Positions 19,345 through 27,530 of a stretch of 64,000 bases of DNA are shown here, one piece after another; the first letter of the stretch is position 1; each line of letters opens with the position of its first letter. Source of the stretch: Myxococcus virescens (GTDB lineage Bacteria > Myxococcota > Myxococcia > Myxococcales > Myxococcaceae). Both the position numbers and the translations under genes were made by a program. The notes beneath the pieces are model-generated. The model was not told the DNA's origin, did no database searches, and worked only from the letters and a program-made list of their open reading frames with translations. Location: contig NZ_FNAJ01000013.1 of the NCBI RefSeq assembly GCF_900101905.1, positions 1 through 64,000 of the forward strand, in the 5' to 3' direction.

Positions 19345-19740
19345 ATGGGCTCCCGAGGCTTGTTGTCGCGCATCGCTGAAGGCAACGGCACGCTCGCCCC
19401 GCCTGGCGACGTCGTTGAATCCATCGCCGAGCACCTGCGCAACCTCCTCAACACGCGCAAGGGAGAGTCCGTGGCCTCACCGGGCTACGGCATCCTGGAC
19501 CTGAACGACATCGTCCATTCCTACCCGTCGGCGATACCGCGGATGACGCAGTCCATCCGGCAGGCCATCCAGGAGTTCGAACCGCGCCTGAAGGGCGTGG
19601 TGGTGCACTACAACGCGGACCCGGTGGACCCGACGGCGCTGCGCTTCGACATCACCGCCCAGTTGGCCACGCGGGATCGACGAGGCATGGTGCGTTTCCA
19701 TACCCAGGTGCACCCGGGCGGACGCGTGGACCTGTGGTGA
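19345..19740 (+). CDS. tssE: T6SS baseplate protein TssE (gp25-like)
   Basis: TssE is the phage gp25-like component that initiates sheath polymerisation at the baseplate. The 131-residue product contains SIAEHLRNLLNTRKGESVASPGYGILDLND, split here only by its length, which matches the gp25 motif with the ExR-like core. GAAGGAAAT lies just upstream of the ATG. It is followed after 37 bases by tssF, with which it forms the wedge. Confidence 0.95.
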   Translation: MGSRGLLSRIAEGNGTLAPPGDVVESIAEHLRNLLNTRKGESVASPGYGILDLNDIVHSYPSAIPRMTQSIRQAIQEFEPRLKGVVVHYNADPVDPTALRFDITAQLATRDRRGMVRFHTQVHPGGRVDLW

Positions 19741-19777
19741 GCCGGGTGAATCCAGGGGTGCGTGGCGGAGGGCGAGG

Positions 19778-21529
19778 ATGTTCAGCAAGTATTACCTGAG
19801 CGAGCTGTCGTACCTGCGGGAGATGGGACGGGCCTTCGGGCTGGCCAACCCCTCTGTCGCGGGCCTGTTGGTGGAGCGCGGCGCGGACCCGGACGTGGAG
19901 CGGCTGCTGGAGGGCTTCGCGTTCCTCGCGGCCCGCATCCGCGAGCGCGTGGACGACGACGTGCCAGAGCTGGTGCACGGGCTCACCGAGCTGCTGCTGC
20001 CGCACTACCTGCGCCCGCTGCCGGCCTCCACCATCGTCGAGTTCACCCCGCACCTGCGCGCGTTGCGCGGCCGCTCGCGGCTGGCCGCCGGGGCGGAGGT
20101 GGCGTCCCAGCCGATTGACGGCACCAGTTGCGTCTTCCGCACCACCACGGACGTGGACCTGCTGCCGGTGCAGCTCACCGACGCGCTCCTGGACCGGTCG
20201 TCCATCACCGCGCCGGTGCTGCGCCTCTATTTCCAGACGACGGAGCAGGGCCGCGCGGAGGTGTTCCGCGAGCAAGGCCTGCGCCTGTTCATCCACGCCG
20301 ACCTGTCCGCCGCGTCGGTGGTGCTGTTGTGGCTGCTCCGCTACTGCCGCCAGGTGCGCGTGCGCGGCGCGTCGGGCCAGGGCGACGGCATCAAGCTGCC
20401 AGCGAATGCCATCCAACCGGTGGGCTTCCACCGGGACTTCAAGCTGCTGCCCTGGCCGCGCGCCAGCGAGGGCTACCGCCACCTCCAGGAGTACCTGACG
20501 CTGCCGGAGAAGTTCCTGTTCTTCGAGGTGCGCGGGCTGGACGCCGCCGCCGGGCTGAAAGAGGACCGCTTCGAGATTGCCTTCCACCTGGAGCGGCCGC
20601 CGCCCCTGGATGCGCGCATCCACCGGGAGATGTTCCGGCTGCATTGCGCCCCCGTGGTGAACCTCTTCAGCGTGCCGGCGGACCCCATCCTCCACCGCAC
20701 GCTGGACCGGGAGCACCTGCTGCGCGCGTCCGACCTGCCCCCCAACCACGCCGAGGTGTACTCGGTGGACTCGGTGACGGGCCTGAAGGCCGGGCGCAAC
20801 GAGCGGCGCGTCTATCGGCCCTTCTACGAGTTCACCCACACCGCGGGCGGGGACGCTGAGCAGTCCTTCTATCGGCTGCGCCGGGCGCCTTCGCCGCTGG
20901 ACGAAGGAATCGACACGTACATCACCCTGGAGACGCCGCGGAACATCGCGCCGGAGGTCAACGCCGAGGAAGCGCTGTCCATGGACCTGACGTGCACCAA
21001 CCGCTCGCTGCCCTCGCGGCTGCAGGTGGGTGACTTGACGGCGTCCACCTCCGCCAGCCCCACGCAGGCGAAGTTCAAGAACATCTCCCCGGTGAGCCGG
21101 CCCGCGCGCGCGCCGCTGGGCACCGAGCTGCACTGGCGGCTCCTGTCGCACCTGGCCATCAACCAGCACTCGCTGGCGGACGCGGCCGCGCTGCGCCGGC
21201 TGATGGACCTGTACAACTTCCATTCGCTCACCGACAACCTGGCGGCGCGCGCCAGCCGCCTGCGCATCAACGCCATCCGCGCGGTGGAGACAAAGCCGGT
21301 GACGCGCTTCCTGGAGGGCGCGCCGCTGCGGGGTCACCGCACCCGCGTGGACCTGGACGAAGAGAACTTCATGGGCGTGGGCGATTCGTTCCTCTTCGGC
21401 TCCGTGCTGGAGGAGCTGCTCGCCTCCCACGTCACCATCAACTCCTTCAACGAGCTGAGCATCCGGCTTCACCCCTCGCAGACGGAGTTCGCGTGGCTTC
21501 CGAGGAACGGCTCCCAGACGCTTTTGTAG
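19778..21529 (+). CDS. tssF: T6SS baseplate protein TssF
   Basis: TssF (VasA/ImpG) is the core of the baseplate wedge with TssG and TssE. The 583-residue protein opens with YYLSELSYLREMGRAFGLAN followed by LVERGADPDVERLLEGFAFL, the family signature, and later has PLPASTIVEF and the C-terminal FGSVLEELLASHVTINSFNEL. Its 3' end overlaps tssG by 37 bases, so the two subunits are probably translationally coupled at the required 2:1 type ratio. Confidence 0.97.
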   Translation: MFSKYYLSELSYLREMGRAFGLANPSVAGLLVERGADPDVERLLEGFAFLAARIRERVDDDVPELVHGLTELLLPHYLRPLPASTIVEFTPHLRALRGRSRLAAGAEVASQPIDGTSCVFRTTTDVDLLPVQLTDALLDRSSITAPVLRLYFQTTEQGRAEVFREQGLRLFIHADLSAASVVLLWLLRYCRQVRVRGASGQGDGIKLPANAIQPVGFHRDFKLLPWPRASEGYRHLQEYLTLPEKFLFFEVRGLDAAAGLKEDRFEIAFHLERPPPLDARIHREMFRLHCAPVVNLFSVPADPILHRTLDREHLLRASDLPPNHAEVYSVDSVTGLKAGRNERRVYRPFYEFTHTAGGDAEQSFYRLRRAPSPLDEGIDTYITLETPRNIAPEVNAEEALSMDLTCTNRSLPSRLQVGDLTASTSASPTQAKFKNISPVSRPARAPLGTELHWRLLSHLAINQHSLADAAALRRLMDLYNFHSLTDNLAARASRLRINAIRAVETKPVTRFLEGAPLRGHRTRVDLDEENFMGVGDSFLFGSVLEELLASHVTINSFNELSIRLHPSQTEFAWLPRNGSQTLL

Positions 21530-22536
21530 AGACGGCCCAGAAGCTGGCCGAGCTGGCGCCCCGGGTGGGCTTCTTTCCCCTGGTGGCGTTCCTGGAGCGG
21601 CTGACGTCGCAGGCCACGCGCGTGGGCGGCGCGGGGCCCGTCAACGAGGAGATGATTCGCTTCCGGCACGACCCGTCCCTGGGGTTCCCCTCGGGCGACG
21701 TGTCGTCCGTAACGCTCCACCAGGTGCCGGTGCGGGCGGAGGACCCGTATTCGAAGCGGCCACTCTTCGAGGTGGTGACACGCTTCCTGGGCCTGACGGG
21801 CGCGGTGAGTCCCCTGCCTCATTACCTGGCCGAGGAGGTCGCGCAGGAGGACCCGGACCACCCGGTGCGGCGCGAGTTCCTGGACCTGTTCCATCACCGG
21901 CTGCTGTCGCTGCTGTACCGCATCGAGTCGAAGTACCGCGTCACCAGCGAGACGGACACGTCCTTCTCGGACCAGTGGTCCCGGCGCCTGCTGGCGCTGG
22001 GCGGGTTCGACACCTACGAGAAGGCCCTGGAGGGCACGCTGCCGACCTGGCGTCTGCTGCGGATCGCCCCGCTGCTGGCCAGCCGGGCGAGGACGTCCGA
22101 GCAGTTGGAGGTCGCGCTCGAGGACGTGCTGGGCGACGACCTGGAGGGCGCGAGGGTGTCGGTGCGCCAGTTCGTGGGCCGCTGGGTGGACATCGACGCC
22201 CGGGCGCGGCTGGGCCACTCCAACCACCAGTTGGGGCGCAACATGCTGTTGGGCGGCAAGGCCTTCGACCGGACGGGGAAGATTCAAATCCACATCCGGC
22301 CGCTGCCGCCGCGCGCCTACAAGCGGCTGATGCAGGAAGGGGACTTGCTGCCACTCGTGAGAGAGGTGGTGGCCCTCTTCGTGAGGGACCCCCTGGAGTA
22401 CGATTTGGAGCTGGGGCTCACCGAAGGCGTGCAGCACCAGTTCCGGCTCTCCAGCCGGGAGCCGAGTCAGCTCGGGCGGGACACGTGGCTGGGCCTGAGT
22501 CAGCAGACGCAGATGAGTGTCCCCGTGGTGAAATGA
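21493..22536 (+). CDS. tssG: T6SS baseplate protein TssG
   Basis: TssG (VasB/ImpH) completes the baseplate wedge. The 347-residue product shows GFFPLVAFLERL, IRFRHDPSLGFPSGDV and the central GLTGAVSPLPHYLAEEV typical of the family. The GTG start at 21493 lies inside the tssF end, giving a 37-base overlap; no better start exists downstream without losing the conserved N-terminus. Confidence 0.96.
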   Translation: MASEERLPDAFVETAQKLAELAPRVGFFPLVAFLERLTSQATRVGGAGPVNEEMIRFRHDPSLGFPSGDVSSVTLHQVPVRAEDPYSKRPLFEVVTRFLGLTGAVSPLPHYLAEEVAQEDPDHPVRREFLDLFHHRLLSLLYRIESKYRVTSETDTSFSDQWSRRLLALGGFDTYEKALEGTLPTWRLLRIAPLLASRARTSEQLEVALEDVLGDDLEGARVSVRQFVGRWVDIDARARLGHSNHQLGRNMLLGGKAFDRTGKIQIHIRPLPPRAYKRLMQEGDLLPLVREVVALFVRDPLEYDLELGLTEGVQHQFRLSSREPSQLGRDTWLGLSQQTQMSVPVVK

Positions 22537-22619
22537 GTTGTTAGAGCAGGCGGGCGCGGCGCGCGGGGATTTACGCCGCCAGGGCGCGCCCGATATATCG
22601 TCCATCACCGCTTTCCTTT

Positions 22620-25277
22620 TTGGGGGCTCCCATTCGCGTCGATCCGAAAGCGCTTGTCCGTCGCCTGACGCCCACCTCTACCCGTCTGCTCGAGGCCGCC
22701 GTGGCCCGGGCCAGCGCGGGACGGTTCTATGAAATCGTCCCGGAGCACATGCTGGTGCAGATGCTGGAGCCGGAGGACTCGGACGTCGCGCGCATCCTCC
22801 AGCAGTTCGGCGTGGACCGCCGCCACCTGCTGGCCAGCATGGAGCGCGCCCTCCAGGGCCTGCGCGCGGGCAGCTCCGGCCGGCCCGTCTTCTCCGAGAC
22901 GCTGTTCCAGTGGTTCGAGGAGGCGTGGCTCCTGGCTTCCGTGGAGCAGGGCGCCACGCGGCTGCGCTCGGGCCTGCTGTTCGCCCAGTTCGTCAGCCGG
23001 CGCGCGCGCTACACCGCGGAGCTGTTCCCCGAGCTGGACGCCATCAGCCGCGACGAGCTGATGAGCTCGCTGGACGTGGTGCTGCGGCCCTCGCCCGAGA
23101 ATGTCGAGGTCGCCTCCGCGGATGCCGCCGCCAGTGGCGCATCAGGAGGCGCGGCCGGTAGCGCGGGCGGCCGAGGGGATGAAGCCCTCAAGCGCTTCGC
23201 CACGTCCTTCACCGGCCGGGTGCGCGAGGGGAAGATCGACCCCATCTTCGGCCGGCACCGCGAAATCCGGCAGATGGTGGACATCCTCTCCCGCCGCCGG
23301 AAGAACAACCCCATCCTGGTGGGCGAGCCCGGCGTGGGCAAGACGGCGCTGGTGGAGGGCCTGGCCTGGGCCATCGTCCGGGGCGAGGTGCCCGACGCGT
23401 TGAAGAACGTGGAGCTGCTGGGGCTGGACCTGGGCCTGCTCCAGGCGGGCGCGGGCGTGCGCGGCGAGTTCGAGAACCGCCTCAAGGCCGTCATCTCCGA
23501 GGTGAAGGCCTCCCCCACTCCCATCATCCTGTTCATCGACGAGGCGCACACCATCATCGGCGCGGGCGGCTCGCAGGGCGGCACGGACGCGTCCAACCTG
23601 CTCAAGCCGGCGCTGGCGCGCGGTGAGCTGCGCACGCTCGCGGCCACCACCTGGGCCGAGTACAAGAAGTACTTCGAGAAGGACGCCGCGCTGGAGCGGC
23701 GCTTCCAGCCGGTCAAGGTGGAGGAGCCCAGCGAGGAGGACGCGGAGCTGATGCTGCGCGGCCTGCGCCCCACGTACGAAGCGGCCCACGGCGTCATCAT
23801 CCGCGACGAAGCCGTCACCGCCGCGGTGCGCCTGTCCAGCCGGTACATCTCCGGCCGGCAGCTCCCGGACAAGGCGGTGGACCTGCTGGACACGTCCGCG
23901 GCCCGCGTGAAGATTGAGCTGTCCACCCGGCCCGAGGAGCTGGTGCAACTGGACCAGGAGATTTCGGCGCTGGAGCGCGAGCGCGACACGCGCAAGCGCG
24001 ACCTCGCCGAGGGCACGGGCGGCCCGGACGAACAGACGTCCCTGGAGGCCGCCGAGGCGAAGCTGAGCGCCACGGTGGATGCACGTGCCACGCTGCACGC
24101 GCGCTGGGAGACGGAGCGCACGGCCGTCGCGGCGCTGATGGAGGCCCGCAAGGCCCTGCGCGAGGCCGCTCCGGACACGGACTCCACGCCACTGAAGGCG
24201 GCCGTGGACGAAGCGGCGGCGAAGCTGGCGGCCACGCGCGGCGAGGTGCCGCTGGTACACGCGGACGTGGACGCGGACATCGTCGCGCGGGTGGTGGCGG
24301 GCTGGACGGGCGTGCCCGTGGGAAAGATGCGCAGCGACCTGCTGGAGTCGGTGCTCAACCTGGAGGACAAGCTCCGGGGCCGGGTGCGGGGTCAGGAGGC
24401 GGCGCTGAAGAAGGTGGCGGAGATCATCCGCATCTCCCAGGCCGGCATCCGCAACCCGGACACGCCCATTGGCGTGATGCTCTTCGTGGGCCCCAGCGGC
24501 GTGGGCAAGACGGAGACGGCGCTGGCGCTGGCAGACGCGCTCTATGGCGGCGAGCGCTTCATGACGACGCTCAACATGAGCGAGTTCCAGGAGAAGCACA
24601 CGGTGAGCCGGCTCATCGGCTCGCCGCCGGGCTACGTGGGCTACGGCGAGGGCGGCCTGCTGACGGAGGCCGTGCGCCAACGGCCCTACTCCGTCGTGCT
24701 GCTGGACGAGTGCGAGAAGGCCGACCTGGAGGTGATGAACCTCTTCTACCAGGTGTTCGACAAGGGCTCCCTGACGGACGGCGAGGGCCGCGCGGTGGAC
24801 TTCAAGAACACCGTGCTCATCCTCACCAGCAACCTGGCCTCGGACCTGGTGATGCGGATGTTCGAGGACGGCGCGCAGCCCACCTCCGATGAAGTGCTGT
24901 CGGTGATTCGCCCCGCGCTCAGCCAGCACTTCAAGCCGGCGCTGCTGGCTCGAATGACGGTCGTCCCCTTCGGCCCGGTGCAGCGCGACGTGATGCGCCA
25001 GATTGCCGAGATGAAGCTGGCCAAGCTGGTGAGCCGGCTGCGCACGGCGCACAACGTGGAGACGACGCTGGCGCCGGAGCTGCTGGACGAGCTCGCGCGC
25101 CGCTGCACGGAGTCGGAGATGGGGGCGCGCAACATGGAGCAGATTCTCCAAGGCTCGCTGATGCCGGCGCTGTCCCGCGAGCTGCTGCAGCACCTGGTGA
25201 GCGGCGCGGTGCCCCCGAAGCTGCATGTGGCCCTGACCGAGGGAGGCGACTGGGACCTCCGGTTCGCCGAGGCCTGA
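22620..25277 (+). CDS. clpV: T6SS sheath-recycling ATPase ClpV (TssH)
   Basis: ClpV disassembles the contracted TssBC sheath. The 885-residue Hsp100 has a Clp N-domain (about 1-150), NBD1 with GEPGVGKT (about 235-242) and the intact Walker B FIDEAH, a middle coiled-coil (about 440-540), and NBD2 with GPSGVGKT (about 624) and VVLLDECEKAD. The length and the IRVDPKALVRRLTPTSTRLLEAA opening fit ClpV rather than ClpB. Start is uncertain: a TTG at 22620 lacks a ribosome site, while an ATT at 22632 is preceded by GGGGG and would give the usual N-terminus directly at IRVDPKAL. It follows tssG by 83 bases. Confidence 0.95.
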   Translation: MGAPIRVDPKALVRRLTPTSTRLLEAAVARASAGRFYEIVPEHMLVQMLEPEDSDVARILQQFGVDRRHLLASMERALQGLRAGSSGRPVFSETLFQWFEEAWLLASVEQGATRLRSGLLFAQFVSRRARYTAELFPELDAISRDELMSSLDVVLRPSPENVEVASADAAASGASGGAAGSAGGRGDEALKRFATSFTGRVREGKIDPIFGRHREIRQMVDILSRRRKNNPILVGEPGVGKTALVEGLAWAIVRGEVPDALKNVELLGLDLGLLQAGAGVRGEFENRLKAVISEVKASPTPIILFIDEAHTIIGAGGSQGGTDASNLLKPALARGELRTLAATTWAEYKKYFEKDAALERRFQPVKVEEPSEEDAELMLRGLRPTYEAAHGVIIRDEAVTAAVRLSSRYISGRQLPDKAVDLLDTSAARVKIELSTRPEELVQLDQEISALERERDTRKRDLAEGTGGPDEQTSLEAAEAKLSATVDARATLHARWETERTAVAALMEARKALREAAPDTDSTPLKAAVDEAAAKLAATRGEVPLVHADVDADIVARVVAGWTGVPVGKMRSDLLESVLNLEDKLRGRVRGQEAALKKVAEIIRISQAGIRNPDTPIGVMLFVGPSGVGKTETALALADALYGGERFMTTLNMSEFQEKHTVSRLIGSPPGYVGYGEGGLLTEAVRQRPYSVVLLDECEKADLEVMNLFYQVFDKGSLTDGEGRAVDFKNTVLILTSNLASDLVMRMFEDGAQPTSDEVLSVIRPALSQHFKPALLARMTVVPFGPVQRDVMRQIAEMKLAKLVSRLRTAHNVETTLAPELLDELARRCTESEMGARNMEQILQGSLMPALSRELLQHLVSGAVPPKLHVALTEGGDWDLRFAEA

Positions 25278-25285
25278 GAGAATCC

Positions 25286-26380
25286 ATGAAACGAACGCTT
25301 CAGGCCTCCGCCGTCGCGCTGTCGCTGCTGGCCGGCTGCGCCACCGTCCCCAAGCCGTCGATGTGCTTCGCCGAGGCGGGCCCCAACGCGCGCTCGTTCC
25401 CCACGCCGGACACCTGGTTCGCGCTGCTGCTCCACGGCTACGACAAGGACACGGGCGCCAACCCGCGCCCCAGCGTGGACTGCGCCGGTGCCCCGGTGTG
25501 GTGGCAGGACCCGGCCGCGGACGAGTGCGTGGAGGCCGGTCCGGACTCGCAGGCCCTGCCTCCCGCGGAGAAGCTCTCCGAGGAGGACCTCGTCTTGGAG
25601 ACGCTCCAGGCGGGCCAGCGGCTGGTCTGGGTGCAGACGCGGCGCTTCACCAACGGCGAGGCCCTGGGCCCGGTGGCCCTGGTGGAGAGCACCGAGCAGG
25701 GCTTCCGCGTGGAGGCCCTGGGCTCGCTGCGCGCCATGGCGAAGCACACCAAGCTGCGCCTGGAGAAGGTGAAGGGCACGCAAATCCTCGTCGCGGAGGG
25801 TGACGCGTGCACCTCCGGCGACGAGGAGGTCTGCCGCCGACACGCGCGCATCATGCCGCTGCGCACCAACCGCTTCTTCAGCGAGTCCGTCTCCAACGCG
25901 AACCGCGCCTGCCTGGGCGCCGCGTGGTTCCCCCTTTCCCGGGAGATGACCTTCGAGCTGCCCAACGGGCTGCGCCGCAAGTTCGAGCTGACGTCCACCC
26001 TCACCTTCGCGGAGGAGGGCATCAGCGTGCAGGAGCAGGTGCAGGTGAGCGACTCCGACCCGGCCCAGCCGGACGTGGCCCCCCGCCTCTACCGTCGCGC
26101 ACAGGACACACGGACCCTGGAGTTGGCGAACAACGCGTTGGTAGGCAACAAGGCGTCACTGTGGTCGCGCATGGTGGAGCAGCAGGTGCGCATTGGTGCC
26201 CGCGCGGTGCCGGAGGCCCCCATCTGGGCCATGCCCGCGAAGAAGGCCCCCACGGACGCCGCGGCCCTGGAGCCGGCCAGCAAGGCGCAGGCCCCCGCGA
26301 CGACGGGCGCAGCCAGCCCACCCGCCAAGGCGGCGGCCAAGAAGCCCGCGGGCAGCGCCGCGACGTCCAGCGGCCCGTGA
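25286..26380 (+). CDS. Unknown lipoprotein at the end of the T6SS locus
   Basis: A 364-residue product with a lipoprotein signal ending in LSLLAGC (Cys about residue 18). The mature protein has several Cys residues (for example SMCF, SVDCAG, DECVEAG, DACTSGDEEVC), suggesting disulfides, and ends in an Ala/Pro/Lys-rich tail (about 325-364). I do not recognise a domain. It starts 8 bases after clpV and is followed by the locus terminator, so it belongs to the T6SS transcript and is a candidate accessory envelope component or self-protection factor (inference only). Confidence 0.75.
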   Translation: MKRTLQASAVALSLLAGCATVPKPSMCFAEAGPNARSFPTPDTWFALLLHGYDKDTGANPRPSVDCAGAPVWWQDPAADECVEAGPDSQALPPAEKLSEEDLVLETLQAGQRLVWVQTRRFTNGEALGPVALVESTEQGFRVEALGSLRAMAKHTKLRLEKVKGTQILVAEGDACTSGDEEVCRRHARIMPLRTNRFFSESVSNANRACLGAAWFPLSREMTFELPNGLRRKFELTSTLTFAEEGISVQEQVQVSDSDPAQPDVAPRLYRRAQDTRTLELANNALVGNKASLWSRMVEQQVRIGARAVPEAPIWAMPAKKAPTDAAALEPASKAQAPATTGAASPPAKAAAKKPAGSAATSSGP

Positions 26381-26408
26381 TTCCAGGGCCTCATGGCCCC
26401 GCCACCGG

Positions 26409-26452
26409 CCCCCGTGAACCTTCGGTTTTCCGAAGCGCTCACGGGGGCTTTT
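26409..26452 (+). terminator. Intrinsic terminator closing the T6SS locus
   Basis: CCCCCGTGA at 26409-26417 pairs with TCACGGGGG at 26439-26447, with an inner TTCGG/CCGAA stem around TTTT, followed by CTTTTCC. It lies 29 bases after the last T6SS-linked gene. Confidence 0.85.
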
Positions 26453-26529
26453 CCTATTTGCGGCAAAAGCGTCACGACGACAGAGATAGAGGCGTGGGCC
26501 CATGGTGGGCCCCGGAAGGAGCGTCCTGG

Positions 26530-26895
26530 ATGCGAGTCGAAATCCGAGCCCGGAACATCCCCCTCACAGAGACCCTTCGAACCTACGCCGAGCGTCGCGT
26601 GCGCTTCGCCCTGGACCGGCTGTCCGACAGGGTGAAGGAAGTCGTCGTGCGGCTGGAGGATGCCAACGGCCCCAAGGGCGGCGTGGACCAGGTGTGCCGC
26701 GTGGCACTCCGCCTGGAACACGGGCGGGAGCTGGCCATCGAATCCTCGGACACCAACCTGCTGGCGGCCATCGACCGGACGCTGGAGCGCGCCAGCAACG
26801 CCGTCACGCGGGCGGTGGGCCGCGCGCAGCGCCAGGACGGCGCCCGGCTGCGTGACGCAGCCTGGCAGCCCGATGAGGCCGCCGCGCTGACATGA
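26530..26895 (+). CDS. HPF/RaiA-family ribosome hibernation factor, short form
   Basis: The 121-residue product (MRVEIRARNIPLTETLRTYA, then ERRVRFALDRLSDRV) matches the S30AE/HPF fold: beta-alpha-beta-beta-beta-alpha with the terminal helix DTNLLAAIDRTLERASNAV. Such proteins bind the 30S decoding site and inactivate ribosomes in stationary phase. It lacks the C-terminal dimerisation domain of long HPF. AAGGAG sits eight bases before the ATG at 26530; longer upstream reading in this frame crosses the T6SS terminator and is not used. Confidence 0.85.
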   Translation: MRVEIRARNIPLTETLRTYAERRVRFALDRLSDRVKEVVVRLEDANGPKGGVDQVCRVALRLEHGRELAIESSDTNLLAAIDRTLERASNAVTRAVGRAQRQDGARLRDAAWQPDEAAALT

Positions 26896-26906
26896 TGTGA
26901 CGCAGG

Positions 26907-26934
26907 CACGGCCGCCCCTTTCCGGGCGGCCGTG
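26907..26934 (+). terminator. GC-rich hairpin after the HPF-like gene
   Basis: CACGGCCGCCC at 26907-26917 pairs perfectly with GGGCGGCCGTG at 26924-26934 (11 bp). There is no T-tract, so termination would be Rho-independent only if the hairpin alone suffices; it may instead be partial. Confidence 0.5.
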
Positions 26935-26960
26935 GCCTGTCCCGAATCGAAAGGATGCAC

Positions 26961-27512
26961 ATGCAGGGCGGCACGGGGATGTTGGCGAGGCTGAAGTCCA
27001 CCTGGGCCCGTGCCCGGGAGCGGCGATGGGTGCGCTGGGGCGTGGACCTGGCCGTGTTCGCCCTCCTCTTCTCGGCGGTGGCCGCGTGGCAGGCCCGGAA
27101 CCTTCCCGGAGCGGGGACACCCGCGCCCGCCTTCACCCTCCAGACGCTGACAGGTGACACCGTGCGGCTGGACGCGCTCCGCGGCAAGCCGGTGGTGCTG
27201 GCCTTCTGGGCGCCCTGGTGCGGCGTCTGCGGAATGGAGTCCTCCAACCTCTCGCAGCTGCGCAAGCTCGCGGGGGCCTCCGCGCATGTCGTGTCCGTCG
27301 CCGTGGCCTATGAAGACGAGGAGGCCGTGCGGCGCTTCGCCCGGGAGCACGCGGTGGACTACCCGGTGCTCCTCGGGGACGACGCCATTCAATCCGCCTT
27401 TCGTGTGAACAGCTTCCCCACCGTGTTCTTCATCTCCTCGGAGGGGCGCGTGGAACGCGCGGCGGTGGGCTACACCACCCTGGCCGGACTGTTCTGGCGA
27501 ATGGTGCTGTAG
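26961..27512 (+). CDS. Membrane-anchored thioredoxin-like (TlpA/ResA-type) redoxin
   Basis: The 183-residue product has one N-terminal membrane helix (about residues 27-45) and a TlpA-like domain with PAPAFTLQTLTGD, the active-site motif FWAPWCGVC and the cis-proline segment NSFPTVFFI. It should face the periplasm and reduce or shuffle disulfides, perhaps in cytochrome maturation or for Cys-rich lipoproteins. AAAGG at 26950-26954 abuts the ATG at 26955 but is six bases before the ATG at 26961, so the latter is chosen. It converges on the GH16 gene with an 18-base gap. Confidence 0.85.
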   Translation: MQGGTGMLARLKSTWARARERRWVRWGVDLAVFALLFSAVAAWQARNLPGAGTPAPAFTLQTLTGDTVRLDALRGKPVVLAFWAPWCGVCGMESSNLSQLRKLAGASAHVVSVAVAYEDEEAVRRFAREHAVDYPVLLGDDAIQSAFRVNSFPTVFFISSEGRVERAAVGYTTLAGLFWRMVL

Positions 27513-27530
27513 CGCTGGCTCACGCCGTGA

